NCBI GenBank assembly: GCA_037576215.1
Contig: JBANDB010000011.1
Span: 1,674,001 to 1,738,000 of the forward strand
DNA length: 64,000 nucleotides
Origin: Armillaria gallica
Lineage: Eukaryota > Basidiomycota > Agaricomycetes > Agaricales > Physalacriaceae
Direction of reading: 5' to 3'
The notes under the pieces are model-generated. The model made no database searches. It saw nothing but the letters and a program-made list of their open reading frames with translations, and had not been told where the DNA came from. The position numbers and the translations under genes were made by a program. Shown here one piece after another: positions 44,311 through 56,830 of the stretch (within the stretch, counting starts at the first letter, position 1; every line of letters begins with the position of its first letter).

Positions 44311-45516
44311 TTGCCTACTGACTACCGCTCTGCGACTTGAAAATTTCGAGTATTAATGGCCATGAAATCATGACACATGAAAGAGCCGGAGTATCGCCGG
44401 AATATTCCGCAAAAGAGAGTCGACTTCGGCATACAAGCGGCATCTGGCTTGAACGCGTCATTCGCGTACCTTGAACAAGGCTGCACGATCTGACGGTCGT
44501 TCCTGCCTGCAGCACAGATCGCATAAATGGATCTCAATGATGCAGCAGATCTTCGATGACATTGCAACATACTAGGCAAGCGTCGGGATGACGGTGACTG
44601 TGCATGTGAAATTGTAAGTGACCAAATTTTCAGATACAATTTTGTATTTGATGCGCTGTTGGCTCCCTATAGTTACTGGAGAAATTGTATTTACGGCTGC
44701 CCTACAACTACTGGGGAAATTCCATTTTCCTGACAGGATAGGGTGTGGCCTCCGGGAAAGCCCATCGGTTCTTTGTGCTTGTTGAACAAAGGGAATCTGG
44801 AGCCGACGGAGACGGGGTAGCTAGAAGAAACGTGTCAGAAGGATAAACAGGCAAAGAAAGGCGACTTCCCCAAAGGTTTACGAGGGAGTCGTATGACCAA
44901 AATGGAAAGTAACAAAGGAAGAAGTAATTATCTTATTGTGGTATCAGGTAAAGAAAGAAATGCGATTGTTAGTATAGATTGAATGAGACAGACGGCGATT
45001 TTAATGCATGGGAAAGCCGTAGACATGAACGAGTCCTGGTAAGGGTGGTGAATAGTCTTGAAGATTTCAATGTTGCTCGAAATTTTTGATGATACCGAAA
45101 GAAATGACAAATTATCTTGGAGTAGACGATCGTAGAAGTCTTACTGCAAAGATACTGTTAAGGACCGAAAAGTACACCATGTACAGGCCATCGCAGTTGA
45201 AGGCAAAGAAGGTCCGAGTCGCAAGGCGGTCTCCCACGGTCCGAAGAGCCGACGTCAACAGAAATTGTTGATGTATATTTGGTTGTGGAGGTCCTTGTGC
45301 TGCGGTGCTCAAGCGGCGGTTCCTCTGGTTCTCTCATTCGCTCTACCATGTCGCTACGCCAGTTCTTTCTTGCTCTCCTGCCACTGCATGAATCACAGAA
45401 AATACCGTTGCAATGATATCAAAATCACGGCGAAATCGGCCGTATCATCATCCGCAGCAATTTTCTTCCTGAAATGATCGTATGTCCAGCTGCCAGCTAT
45501 TCTATCTGGGATCCTC
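44311..45516. other. No gene supported
   Basis: Minus frames at 44322-44639 and 45158-45349 are open without motifs. A short duplicated phrase, CTACTGG.GAAATT, occurs at about 44677 and 44711. Right part is the promoter region of the DUF2235 gene. Confidence 0.35.
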
Positions 45517-47518
45517 ATGTCACAGTCCACTTCAGCAACTCAAGTCAGTATTGACCGGACCAGCTACATTACAGGGTCGCTCGAAGACCTTATACCACCA
45601 GCTCATTCCGATAGGACGCTGGTTTTATGTTTTGATGGGACCGGTACGTAGGCTGTCGATGTTTTCATTGAAGTTTGTTACTTATGTTGTGTCAAGGAGA
45701 CCAATTTGACAGCGATGTGCGTCAAGCAGTACTCCGAGTAGCCATGCTACTGACTATTTCCATCGCCAGAACTCCAATGTCGTGAATTTCTTTTCTACAC
45801 TAAAAAAAGATGATCCTAAAGAACAGTTGGTGTATTACCAGGTCTATTGCATTGGCTATCATTTTACTTCAGCTAACGTGTATGTAGTCTGGTATTGGAA
45901 CCTATGCAATTCCCGAGGTGGCTTCGCCCATTACTGCAAAGATTACCAAGGTCATTGATAGCATGATCGGGATTCATCTCAACGCACACGTTATGTGTAT
46001 GCTCTATCCTCAAAGTCGCATCTCCGTATTTGACCTACTGCTCTAGCGGGATACGAGTTTCTGATGCAGAATTGTCAGTCTTCAGCTCACTGTTTCAGAC
46101 TCATGATCTGACAGTCGCCTTCAGATCAAGCCGGGGATAAGATCTGTATATTTGGGTACGTATATGATCAACCTTTTCGCCATATGCTCACACAGCCTCA
46201 GGTTCTCCCGTGGGGCATATGTTGGTGAGGGCATTGATGTTGCTGACACGTAATTGAATACATACTTAGACCGCGCGCGCATTGGCTGGGATGTACGTAT
46301 CCCAACAATTGTTTCAACTCCTCAGGCTGACCCTTGACAAAACAGGATTCACAAGGTAGTTTCGTTAGAGGCCTATTTCACCGACAACTCAGACTTTTTA
46401 GGTCGGATTACTGCCTAGGGCGAATTATCAACAGGTCCCGTTCGCTTACAGAATGTATTCCCGAGAGGACGAAAAAGGATGGAAGCAAAGCGCCGCGTTC
46501 AAAAAGGCCTTTTCCGTTGACGTCGACATTTATTTCCTCGGTGTTTGGTACGTACTACTCTCTTTTGGTATGTTCCACGTAGTAATCGGTTTGCTCAGGG
46601 ACACCGTGGATTCCGTGGGCGTATTCCCTCGCCGGCTTCCTTTCACCACGTCCAACGTCCATGTCAAGCATTTCCGTCATGCTCTCGCTCTAGATGAGCA
46701 CCGGGTACGATTTCTGCCGGCCTTTTGGCACCGCACATCCTCTGCGCAACATAAATTAGGACTGCAGAGAGGCGAGATGCCCAGATCCCTTAAGATGAGC
46801 CATGTTAAGTCGCTTGGGGAGCTCGAATCGGAGTACGACCAGGTGCATGTCGATACACCGACAGATGTAGAAGAGGTATGGTTCGCTGGGTGTCACTGCG
46901 GTTCGTATCCCGCCTACACGGTGCGCCTCAAGGCTGATTTTGTTCGTTCAGATGTCGGAGGGGGCGCCGTAGCCAATGAAGTCCAGCATAACCTCGCGCG
47001 AATACCACTGAGATGGATGATTCGGCAATGTTTCCTCGTTGATACAGGAATCATCTTCCACCGCGAGCTGTTGAAGTATTTGGGGATGGACCCGACGTTG
47101 CTCCATCCTGCCGTTCACCCTCGACTGGCCATCTGCGCTTCTGTGAAGCCACTTTACGCTACCACTGAGGAAGAGGAAGACATCCTCGACGCGCTATGCC
47201 CCATGTACGACGAGCTAAAGATAGCTCCGGGCTGGTGGATCCTTGAACTCATTCCTACGAAATTGCGATACCAGAAGGGGGATAATACATGGGCGAAGGC
47301 GATCACGTAGGCGTCCCTTTGTCTCCAGGAATCGGGATAGAACTCATGTCATCATGTTTAGGATGAACAGAGGTCGACCTCGGCGCATACCTAGACAGTA
47401 CCAAGAAGGCTTCAAGGTCCACAGAACGGTCAAGCTGAGGATGGATGCGGAGGGATTAGCGGGAGGTAAATACGTCCCTAGGCCACGATGGTCTGTTGAG
47501 CCTACGTGGGTTGATTGA
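45517..47518 (+). CDS. Tle1-like (DUF2235) alpha/beta hydrolase
   Basis: Starts MSQSTSATQVSIDRT at 45517. About ten exons splice in phase with introns near 50 bp. Order of motifs: LVLCFDGTGDQFDSD, NSNVVNFFSTLKK, SGIGTY (exon at about 45889), then the nucleophile elbow FSRGAY|TARALAGM across an intron (serine at about 46206). LLPRANYQQVPFAYRMY follows, then W|DTVDSVGVFP, carrying the expected acid residue, and RHALALDEHR, which bears a His. WFAGCHCG and DVGGGAVANEVQ follow. The C-terminal exon (47366-47518) is basic and ends EPTWVD. This domain is named after bacterial type VI phospholipase effectors, but fungal members are many and their substrates unknown; localisation is not evident (no signal peptide). 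No stop or frameshift seen, so it looks functional. Length of about 490-500 residues suits the family. Confidence 0.85.
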
Positions 47519-48557
47519 TGGCTTACCCGAGGCCGGAATGCACTGTATCGTGTTTCTTCTTAAATGTTGAGCAGGCGATGAACTGTGAATCAGCACGCAT
47601 AATTTTACCGATAACGTCAACAAAAAACTCACAAGGTGGCTTCGAATCTGTTAGATATATCTGCGACGGTGATGCTTATTTTAAGAGTATTCACTGGAGG
47701 TTGGTCTTGCTTTGTCGTAAGTGCTTCCGACCGACCTAATCCTTGAAGTATGCAGTGCTACTGAAACCGATAATGGTCCAGAGATAATCTCGAAGAACGG
47801 TGCCAAACGGTGCAGGTTTGCGGTATTTGGCCTTAAGCGCCGAGATTGGCGTGCTCAGCAAACCCATGCACCCGTCAGTTCTTCAAGGTCGTTTCACAAA
47901 CAGACGATTTTTAATCCTGGTTGCTCTCGGACTATGGCTGCGCTTTTATTCTACTGATGTCGATAACGGATGGTCGGCTACACTGATTAGCCGTTAAAAC
48001 TTTCGTCCATGGTTCTGCCTTGGCGTACATTGCGAAAGATGACTACTTATCAAGAACGAAAAAGCGGTTCAAACAGACGCGATACTCCTACTGATTAACA
48101 AGATGGACTCCTCAGTCCTCACGGTCGCCGCATGGAAATTAGGTTCACAATCCGTGTCTGATGGTCGTTGTCTATACTTAACCGTATGAGTATTGCTTAT
48201 CCTGCTTTCATCACCAAATTTTACACGAGCTGGTGTCCGTGAATTCCAGGTTTCAAGCACAGTCACACCCGAGGGAGATGACAGCACACATCATATTCTC
48301 CAATTTTTAGTGATTCCTCCGGCTTGCACCAACATTGCGCTTTGATCAAATGAACTGGGTGAATCAGCCTTCACTCGGGGCTTCTCATCACCATATATTC
48401 TTGATCACCCACTGAGAGGTATTGCCGCACAGGACGCTTTTCAACGGTCTATCTTTTCCGATAGAGCCTTCGAGTATCAAGTTTCAGAAATCTGTATAAC
48501 TGTCAATCGTGAGTTCATTAATCGCTCCTTTACCTCACGTCCACATAATACTTCTCA
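47519..48557. other. Upstream region shared with the other DUF6533 copy
   Basis: No gene. From about 48030 the sequence resembles 56330-56540 (GAAAGATG, ATCAAGAA, GGCTGTTCAAAC/GCGGTTCAAAC, GATTAACAAGA/GATCAACAAGACATTAGA, TCCTGCTTTCATC). The DUF6533 duplication therefore includes upstream DNA. Confidence 0.5.
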
Positions 48558-49982
48558 ATGTCTACTATCCCCATTCGAGTTGACCAAGTATTGTTTTTAA
48601 CATATGCACCCGGTATGTTCACTTACTAGTATATCACGCTGCGACTTGGATTCTGATGGTCATGTAGCTGTGGCAATGGTTTTGATGTTATGGGACCATT
48701 TCCTAATGCTTGGCGAAGAGGTAGCAATTATGTGGAGCCCTCGGAACGAGAGCGTCGTTACGAAAGTTGTTCACGTATTGAACCGCTACGTCCAGGAAGC
48801 AGTGTTGATATACCGTATCTCCGGTCCGTAAACACGCTTCATATCTCTGAGATATTTATTCACCTGTAACTTCAGTTTTAAGTGCACTAGCACGGTCTGA
48901 GTCCACCGTCAGCGAGGTCAGCATCTGACAGTTTGTCTTGTGTTTGTGATAACTTCGGTTGACGTTCGTATCTAGAGGTAAGTTTTGCCTGCCGTCCTTG
49001 CCGAGTGACATTATTCACAGCTTACGCGCAGCTGTAAGGCAATGTGGCTGGCAACCACATCCACTGCTTTAATTGCTAGTATTACACAGTGTGAGTTATA
49101 CAGCTGTCCGTTTCATCAGGTCTTTACTGATCGCTTGGTTGTAGTCTACATCATGATGCGCGCCTATCGCCTTTGGGATCATAGGGAGACTGTTCGCAGG
49201 ACATTTCTTGTTGTATTTGGTATATGCATAACAGCCGTAGCAGTTCTTGCGGTTCTATCAATTTGGACCTACTTGAAGGCCGGAGGTAAATGTCTAAATT
49301 TACCTTAACAATTCTTTGCCAACGTTCAGGACTCCACATAATAGTCGAATCACAGAATTTCTGCTTCATTGAAAGAGTACCGAAGACGATAACCTATGAA
49401 ATAGGTATCTTGGTGGGTTCAATTCCCTCAGAGAAGAATCGATTTTCTTATCTTTCCCAGTTGGCCTTCAGTGTCTTCGTGATTCTTATCACCATTTACA
49501 ACGTCCTGGAAGAACCGCGTCGTTCCGAAAATAGCCTCTTGGATTCACTGAGGCGTAATAGTGCCTGGATCTATTTCGTAAGTCACTTTGTCGTAAAGTC
49601 TCAATTTACCCTCTGATCTTCATATCAGGTGGTGTGCGGTATGCGACAACAAATCCTCCTTTCCTGTATCAATCTAACCACTTCTTACAGTGTTATGGTT
49701 GCTGCTTCTGGTATTTTCTGTTACAATAGAGGTAAGCTTTCGGGCATCAGATGTGTTCTCCCTCTCATTCCACAATTTCTATCAGGCGAGCTTATTCTTC
49801 GCTCTGTTTATGTGAGTACTTCTATTATCCAAATGAAAACAAAGCGCTCATGTCTCCAGCTCAGCCTTGTGCTATCTTTGAATGCAAATATCGCTACGCG
49901 GGTGCATCTTCGTGTAGAGAGCCTCCGGCTGCTTTTCCATAGACGTCCTGTTATGATCTACCAAGGTTACATAGAAGGCTGA
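48558..49982 (+). CDS. DUF6533 family membrane protein, copy A
   Basis: Exon 1, 48558-48612, encodes MSTIPIRVDQVLFLTYAPA. Exon 2, 48668-48823, gives VAMVLMLWDHFLMLGEEVAI, MWSPRNESVVTKVVHVLNRY, the signature of this basidiomycete family of about seven membrane spans. Later exons: SCKAMWLATTSTALIASIT, then YIMMRAYRLWDHRETVRRTF, LVVFGICITAVAVLAVLSIW, FSVFVILITIYNVLEEPR, SCINLTTSYSVMVAASGIF, and a C-terminal RVHLRVESLRLL ending YQGYIEG. Four to six hydrophobic spans are directly visible. The function of the family is unknown; a receptor-like or sensor role is only a guess from topology. No clear lesion. Copy B lies 8.3 kb to the right on the same strand. Confidence 0.7.
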
Positions 49983-50007
49983 AATTCTCCAAAAATTCTC
50001 GACGCGT

Positions 50008-50289
50008 CTAAACCATAGTGGCCTGAGTTATAAGGCTAACGAGAACGGACAGTATTATGGCGACAAGTATATAGATGTTGTATGTGAAACCAATAGAATA
50101 CATCGAGGCCGACACCAGGGCGATATTCATGACGATCTCTCCTCCTCCGAATCTAGCGTACAGAAAACGGATCCAAAAAGCTGGAGCACCATCGCGAATC
50201 CTGTTGATGATAAAACGGACTGCCTTCGCTGACGGGATAACGTTTTGAATGATGCTTAAGTCAATATTGATCCTTTGTCGTAGGATCAT
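50008..50289 (-). pseudogene. Unknown membrane-protein relic X
   Basis: Minus frame with IINRIRDGAPAFWIRFLYAR, then FGGGEIVMNIALV and a C-terminal hydrophobic span (IYILVAIILSVLVSLI). A diverged relative stands at 55038-55373 on the same strand: DITNGICDSIPALCRYLRNA, aligned without gaps over about 29 residues. Both are near P450 relics. Family not recognised; start and upstream exons not found. Confidence 0.35.
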
Positions 50290-50399
50290 TAAGCTAGTAC
50301 TCTGAAAACGTAGATTTATACTTTATTATACTACATGTATGCTTGAACTAAGTCAGAACCGCGATGAGAGCTGAGAAGGTTGGACTTCACCTCCGAAAG

Positions 50400-50620
50400 C
50401 ATCCTAGATCTAGTTTCTCGTACACAGACGGACGATACATGCCTATTGAAACCTGCCTGGCGTATACTGGGAGAAAGTGGAAGCCACGAGGATAGGAAAC
50501 ATTCCAGCATTGCAAGGAGATGTGAAGGAGTGAGACCTGTAGGGACTGCATGGGTATTGGAATTTGAAGGGTAGTGAGCAACTCGTTCAGCTGGTTCACC
50601 CGGTTCAAAATATTCAAACT
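50400..50620 (-). repeat. Duplicated segment, partner at 60.98-61.19 kb
   Basis: GCCTGGCGTATACTGGG.., TTCCAGCATTGCAAGGAGA, ..TGGGTATTG.A.., GGTAGTGAGCAACTCGTTC and ATTCAAACTC align with 60987-61160. On the minus strand both read EFEY, then PS/SP, LL..LE.FLSS.LPL.P..RQA. The coding sense is plausible but the gene is unknown. Confidence 0.6.
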
Positions 50621-50689
50621 CTAGTCTCGTAAACCAGACTCAACGATCCGTATGGAGAAAAGTCGTTCAATGGATGTATTCAAACTCCG

Positions 50690-51827
50690 TTCGTTCCCTC
50701 TCGCAAGTCCCCCATCATCATCTCCCTACCGTAGACGTCGCACAACAAAGGCAGATCTATTATCGGCCTGGAATTCGATATCGGCGCTGGCAATCCTGAG
50801 CGATGCAGGTACCCTGCATAGACGTAAAGACTCTGTTACTGCGGATGCGACGAGGGGAAAGTTCTCAGAAATACTGTCCGGGTTGTTCAGTAGAGGAGTG
50901 TTGCATTCGAGTCTCCAGGACATAGCTTCTCTAGAGTTGCATCTATTTCTGCCCGTAGACGGCCTTGTACATCGGCATCCGCTAAGACGTACGCAGCCAA
51001 CCAGAATGTGCTTCGTCTGATCTTCGTATGTACGACCCAAAGTAGCGAGAGCATACATACGGCCTGTTCATGCAGAGGTAGACGTTGCTCCACCGACTCG
51101 AGGGCAGCGGACAAGACAGATACTCTTGCTTTCCCATCACGGCTATGGTTCTCCTGCATGTAGGACATCATCTTCCGGAGAAGACGACCGCGAGCAAAAA
51201 TACTAGGCAGCACCATAAAGCGGAAACCGTTTAGAAGCGCCGGTATGGCGTGATCCAAGGCTAGAAAATCAGTGTATCGGAAAGGTTCCCTAGACCGGCG
51301 CGGAGTTCAAGGCGAAGCGGGGACAGAAACCCCTTGACTACGACACTGCTAGAAAGTCTGCGCCCCATGGATGGAAGGAAATATTTATGGATGGGAATAG
51401 AAAGGTGGGCACGATCGAGGCGACTTCCAAGGGGTGATAGGGTGCCTGGGTGCGGAAGTGGGCATCCTTATTGTCAGAGTGTTTGTCTATGAAGAATCTA
51501 TTTAGCATCTGACAAGATGAAACAACAACCATGGACTTCATTGGCCCTGGATTGAACCAATAATAAGAACCATACCGCGTCCTAGAAGGACTCATGTCAT
51601 TAGTTCAAAATCCTTGGACACTTAAAGAGCTTAAGATACCTGCAGTCGCTGAAGAATGAGACACGAGTGCGATGGAATGCAAATCCCGTTCCAATCCACG
51701 GCAGATGTGTGCATACGAGAGGAGGATTCTGCTTCCGTTGAGCATAGGCGATCATAATGGTCATATCGATGATGATCGCAAGAATGAAAGTGCCTGCAAG
51801 GCCGATGAAGATACTGGTAGCTGACAT
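50690..51827 (-). pseudogene. Cytochrome P450 relic, internal deletion
   Basis: The N-terminal exon 51641-51827 has a membrane anchor (SIFIGLAGTFILAIIIDMTI) and the Pro-rich hinge NPPLVCTHLPWIGTGFAFHR, SFFSDCR. A GTATCT..TTCTAG intron leads to TRYGSYYWF. The frame then breaks. It resumes at 51258 with helix-H/I sequence (AVCMLSLLWVVHTKIRRSTF) and, in a shifted frame, PLVASAVTESLRLCRVPASL, which holds the ExxR motif, and IEFQADNRSAFVVRR. The part between the B region and helix H, and the whole heme-binding end, are missing. It resembles the plus-strand P450 at 53.7-55.1 kb, the CYP7/CYP8-like type. Not able to make an active enzyme. Confidence 0.75.
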
Positions 51828-53690
51828 TCTTTCTCCCAGGAAAAGCGCACAAGTTGTCCAAAGAGAGTGAGGCGTAATCACCATCTTATAAACCACTGTA
51901 ATCCGTAGTGTTCCTGCATTCAAGCTGTTTCCGCATGACGCATCTCTCGGGGAAGAAAAATGCCTTATAGTAACTTAGAGCAGCAACAACCAAGGAAGGC
52001 ATGTGGAGTTGTCTGATTTGAAAGAAAACACCAATACCGCGCATTCAGTGGCCCGGGATCAGCGGTGCTCCAAGACTCGAAGCTCCGATGGGATTGGCTC
52101 AACAGATACGCAGCTGCTGGGGCAGGACGTGGGAAGTTTGAACGGAAGAAAGCGCCTAACAAGTAGTGAAATGCATATAATTTTGAGAGTCGAGATGGGG
52201 AATTCGAAAATAAGTAGTCACCGCGTGATGTTTCAATTTTCGGGCGGCGCGAGGGCGGCCCCGAGTTCTCCCGTACTGGTAACGCGTGACGTAGAGGGAA
52301 AGTTCCCATCACCAGCCATCTTGCATCACCGCCCGTTCCTGCAGAGCCGGCAGGACTCAGTACACTTTCTCGCTGCCGCCACTCGGAAAAGACATCATGC
52401 GACAGACTCTAAGTGCTCGCTGGTGGAGACCTGGCCACTGTTTCCGTTTCCATAATCTACTAGGATAGCCGTACCAGGCTTTGCGGGGAGCGGCGTCCGG
52501 ATCCGTGTCGAGATTCAGGTGAAAAGTTCTGTCCGGGCGCTACCATTCTCGGCTACGAGATACAGTAACCTGTCTGCATCACCCTCGCCAAAAATGATTG
52601 GCGCTACCCCCACTAACCTGAACTTCGATGGCGTCTCTCCATCAATCAAGCTCTACCGGTTCCATAGTCTCTCGACAAATTGTCCAGCTGCTCGAGTGTG
52701 CTGTCAAGGGAGGGCAGTCTGTTTTATACCCTCGTTGTGGAAATTGTGCAAAATATTGTAGATAAGGAATATAATAGAGGCCACTGATATAAACGCGTCA
52801 GTGACATTCAAAATGTTTGTCTACAACCCACGCTGTGAGTAGTTCTCTATCTTCGTTTGTTCCATTCCTTCGATGAGAGCTAGAATCTGTACCCTTGACT
52901 GACAGGAGGGGATGCATCTTGCGAGAGAGGGGTTATTGTGAAGTAAATGCAGCGCTATCCATTTCTACTACCTATATATTTTATAGGGACGTCAGTATAT
53001 CGGACCTTGCGGACTTCCCTTCCTTCCTTCCATATGATATCGGAGAAAGCCATGACAACGTATGCTGCGAATCAAGATGCTTTGCTGATGAAATTGATTC
53101 AATCTGTTAGATATTGAATACAAGGAACTTTCAATTTACCGTACTGGTTTAGGCGGGAGAGGGAGGCAGGACATGAAACACTGTGATACCTCGGGCTCTT
53201 ACATTGACTTGTTTGGCGGAGGAAACCCAGGGATCATGATAGCACCATCACTGCTAGAACCTAATAGACAAGCAGCATCACGATCCTGATCTGACTCCAA
53301 GCGCCCAGAACTTTCCAATGCCTAGCCATCGCGGCTTAGGTACTTGTGGTCGTTCTTAGGTTTCCATTTGCACGTTTGTATCTCAGTAAGTAACTTATGA
53401 ACCATTCATCATCAACTAGAACCACTTGTGCGCGCGATGTTAACAGAAGTGTCCACCCAGTCGCACTAATTCATTCCTTCAGGCGCTTACTTATTCATTT
53501 TTCCTCCTAAATATAGCGGTGGAAGGAGAAATGAAACATACGGTCTCTCCTTTCATCCGTTCTTATTCCTGCACTCATCTTTAATCGCAGATAGAAGACT
53601 CAACGTCGCAAATGGAAACATTAGTCCTTATATAACTGGACTATGCGGATGATGTATGCGTACATCAAGGTATTCAGCCAATGTTTGACC
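51828..53690. other. Intergenic between opposed P450 relics
   Basis: The minus frame 51965-52312 and the plus frame 52003-52455 overlap and have no motifs. ATG 52813 (MFVYNPR) begins a short frame that could be a lost first exon. Nothing else is recognised. Confidence 0.35.
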
Positions 53691-55114
53691 ACAGCCTTGC
53701 GATTAAAATCGCTACTGAGATCATTTCGCCCTCTGCATCGACATCTTCCATCGATTACGTGGCCCCAAAGACATTCCTGTTGTTCGCAGTCGTTTACCTC
53801 TCGCAGGCTTAGTTTCCGGGTTCGCGTTCTTTGTCAGGCGAAGTTCTTGGCTCCAGGAATGCAGGTAATGCAAATGTCATTGCGGTGAATCCAGAATGGC
53901 AGATAACATTGGCTATGTAGGAAAATATATGGCAACTCATACATGTTTGGCATTAGTGCACAGAATATAGTCGTCTTGTCGGAATTTGGAAAGGACATCG
54001 TTGAACGCCATGTTCGGAAATCGAAGTGCATCTCTGGATGCACGCGGAGTCCATTATCGAATTCTCCATGCCCTAGGAATTCATTGCACTCGTGATGAAC
54101 TGGACGTTCCGGTTCACGAACATTTCTTCCCATCGCTGAACTACGTGTTTTCAAAGAATGTCATTGCGAAAGACCTGAAGATCCCCTTGCATCATGGACT
54201 ACATGCTCGTTTCCGAAGTTTTACGACAATGACACACCCTTTAATTCTGTCAGAAATGATCGGATATACACTGTACGAACCACTCACTGCTGCATTCTTC
54301 GGTCCTACCATGCCCCTGGACACCTATCAGGACTAAGTATCTGATTTTAGATGCCAGCATGCCTGTCCTCATGGGCCCATTTTCCTTTCTCTCGAGGTCT
54401 GGGATCCATGCGCGGGAGCGATTGCTGAAGGCGTTCATCCCGTATGTACGAGACCGTGATGATGGAAAAGGTGCCGAGCTTGAAACAGAGTTCGTATCCC
54501 ATTCCCTAAAATCTGCTCGTAGCGGCTCTCTACCCGTTGAAGACCAAGCCGTCCTAATTCTGGGCCTGCATTGGGCCTTACATTCCAACCTTCATCGTGC
54601 TATATTTTGGTTGGTTGCATTCATTATGGTAGATTGCAGTGCATTAGAACGACTTTGCACTGAGATCCGCGACACGATCACAAAGAAATATGGAGGAAGC
54701 CTGGACGAATTAGTGGCATCGGACAATTTGCTACTTCCAGATTTCCCACTCGTCGATTCAGCGATAAAGGAGAGTCTTCGAATGTCTGCGCTGTCTACTT
54801 CAATGAGAGAGGTCGAATTTGACACTAAGATTCCATCGGGGGAATCGTCCTTCGTAATACGGCGGGGTGATCTTGTTTTCGGTGATACCCGGGCGATTCA
54901 CTGTGATGATTCCGTTTATCCAGATGCCTCGACCTATAAAGTCGACCGGTTCTTGACGGGTGACTTGAGGGTTCCAAGTACTCTATCCTGGGGAGCTGGG
55001 GAGCACATTGTGAGGATGTTACCTTCCCGCGCAGATTTCAAACTAATGATTGCAGTGCAAGGGGAGATTCTTGGCTCAACATGTCATGAATATTTGGTTG
55101 ATCATGCTCCTTGA
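53691..55114 (+). pseudogene. Cytochrome P450 lacking the heme cysteine
   Basis: A hinge-like exon (IPVVRSRLPLAGLVSGFAFF, WLQECR, about 53770-53869) is followed by a 57-bp intron and KIYGNSYMFGISAQNIVVLS. At about 53998 the frame must shift to continue as GVHYRILHALGIHCTRDELD, LYEPLTAAFFGPTMPLDTYQ. After an intron near 54336-54352 the long exon 54359-55114 gives DQAVLILGLHWALHSNLHRA (helix I), PLVDSAIKESLRMSALSTSM (ExxR) and AIHCDDSVYPDASTYKVDRF (PERF region). At the heme loop it reads LSWGAGEHIVRMLPSRADFK: the WGxGxH start is kept but the Cys that ligates iron is absent. The tail then loses similarity. The plausible family is the CYP7/CYP8-like fungal group. Frameshift plus missing Cys argue for a pseudogene. 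Confidence 0.75.
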
Positions 55115-55373
55115 GACGTATGATATCTCCTCTAGCGCCAGGAGCGTTCCGGAGATATCTGCAAAGAGCTGGAATGCTATCGCAGATCCCGTTGGTGATA
55201 TCAAGATCTCTCTTCGTTGTCGAGACATTGAAGCCTCGAACAATGCTTGAGTTCAGTGCTGTTTTGATTCTTGTCGTACCAGATAATGTAATTTGCAGGA
55301 GGTCAGTATTCGAATACAGTATTTGTTTTACTGCATACCGGACAGTGGATGAAATCGAGTAATAAATATCCAT
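55038..55373 (-). pseudogene. Relic X', related to 50008-50289
   Basis: Minus frame partly overlapping the P450 3' end. DITNGICDSIPALCRYLRNA, then GARGDII aligns with relic X. The frame has diverged so far that only this block is shared. The hydrophobic C-terminus of X is not kept here. Confidence 0.35.
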
Positions 55374-56830
55374 ATTTAGCGCTCTTCAATATGTAATGAA
55401 CGGCAAAGAAAATATCTTTTTGAGATTTGATGTATATCTGGCAGTAGACCCTGTGCGCTCGACAAACTTCAGTACCCAAACAACAAGTCCGCTAACATGC
55501 TAGGGAAACTATCCTTGCACGAATAAATTTCAAGCTCATCCCCCACTCAATCCGTTCCCGGCAGAAAGCTGGTCGGAAAGCTTACTACATGTCCACTTTC
55601 GAAGAAATCTAAGCCGCTATACTACATATCCAACTCTTTTCATCTGAATGACTCCGTCAGCATTCAAATCTCATACAAGGCAAGGTGCCGCGAGGACAGA
55701 TTAATCGGGAGAACGGAATGAAGACATAGCGGCCGTCTCCCAGGGAAGACCGCGAGACTATTGTACATACAACACCGTCCCTCCGGGCCTCTGTGTATCT
55801 TCCGTGTGACGTGTGACAACAACGATGGAGCACGGCATGCACGGCACGACAAATTGTCGATCATGCACCGCCACCAAGTTGAGGGTCCACATATGCGATA
55901 ATATATTCTCATCTCATCTCATCTCCCACAACTCTCATCCCATTAGTCCTGTCACATTACCTTCTATGTGGCGAGCCGATGATATACTCAGTACGGGATG
56001 GTAACGATCAGCATCTTGGCACGGGCACGGTACCTTTGTCTTGTAAACTGGACCCAACTATCCATATGACGACTACCAAAGACTAAATTTGAGGTACGTC
56101 GTTTTCATTGAGTGTGGTACCGGTTCTGATCAGGGGCTGCCAGGGGGTGGACGTTGATCAGTGCCGTACTGCATCCACCTTGATACTGATCTGGTATTTT
56201 GTTTCTCGACGTGAATCCCTTATCGGGTCTTGCAAGTATTCCTAAGCTCTCAAGACAGTTATAAGTAGCTATGATTTATTCTGCGGAAGGTCGGATACAC
56301 TTATCAGCCTGTTTTGTTCTAAGTGCTTCTAGCGCGCTTTGGGAAAGATGGCCATCAAGAATGAGAAGGCTGTTCAAACTTGGAGATATGATTCTCCCGC
56401 TGATCAACAAGACATTAGATTCCTCGATCTTCACAGTTCCTTCAACAAAACAAAGTTCACAATTTGTATCTTACCTCGCCTATCTTATAGGTTTTATTAA
56501 GTAGTTCGTCCTGCTTTCATCGTTCAATTGACATTCTGAACTAGTATCTGTGTAGATCTGAAATAGCTGTCTCAGGGACACTCTCGAAAGACAACGATGG
56601 TGCTCTGACACTCTGATGCTCATCATATCCACAATATTTGGTTCGACAATATGATCATTGCTCGCCCCATGACTTGGATCCGGCGCATTGCGGTCTGATC
56701 AAATGGATGAGGGCCGATCACCTCCGCTCATCTCAGGCGGGGTTTTAAGGATCAAGTTTCCGAGGGTAGGGTCTGTATAACAGACGACTACGAGTTCCTT
56801 AATCCCTACCTCGCTTCCACACGGTACTCG
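55374..56830. other. Intergenic; right part is duplicated DUF6533 upstream DNA
   Basis: A CATCTCATCTCATCTC simple repeat stands near 55909-55925. From about 56330 the sequence resembles 48030-48250. The plus frame 56271-56504 lies in that region and is not obviously a gene. Confidence 0.4.
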
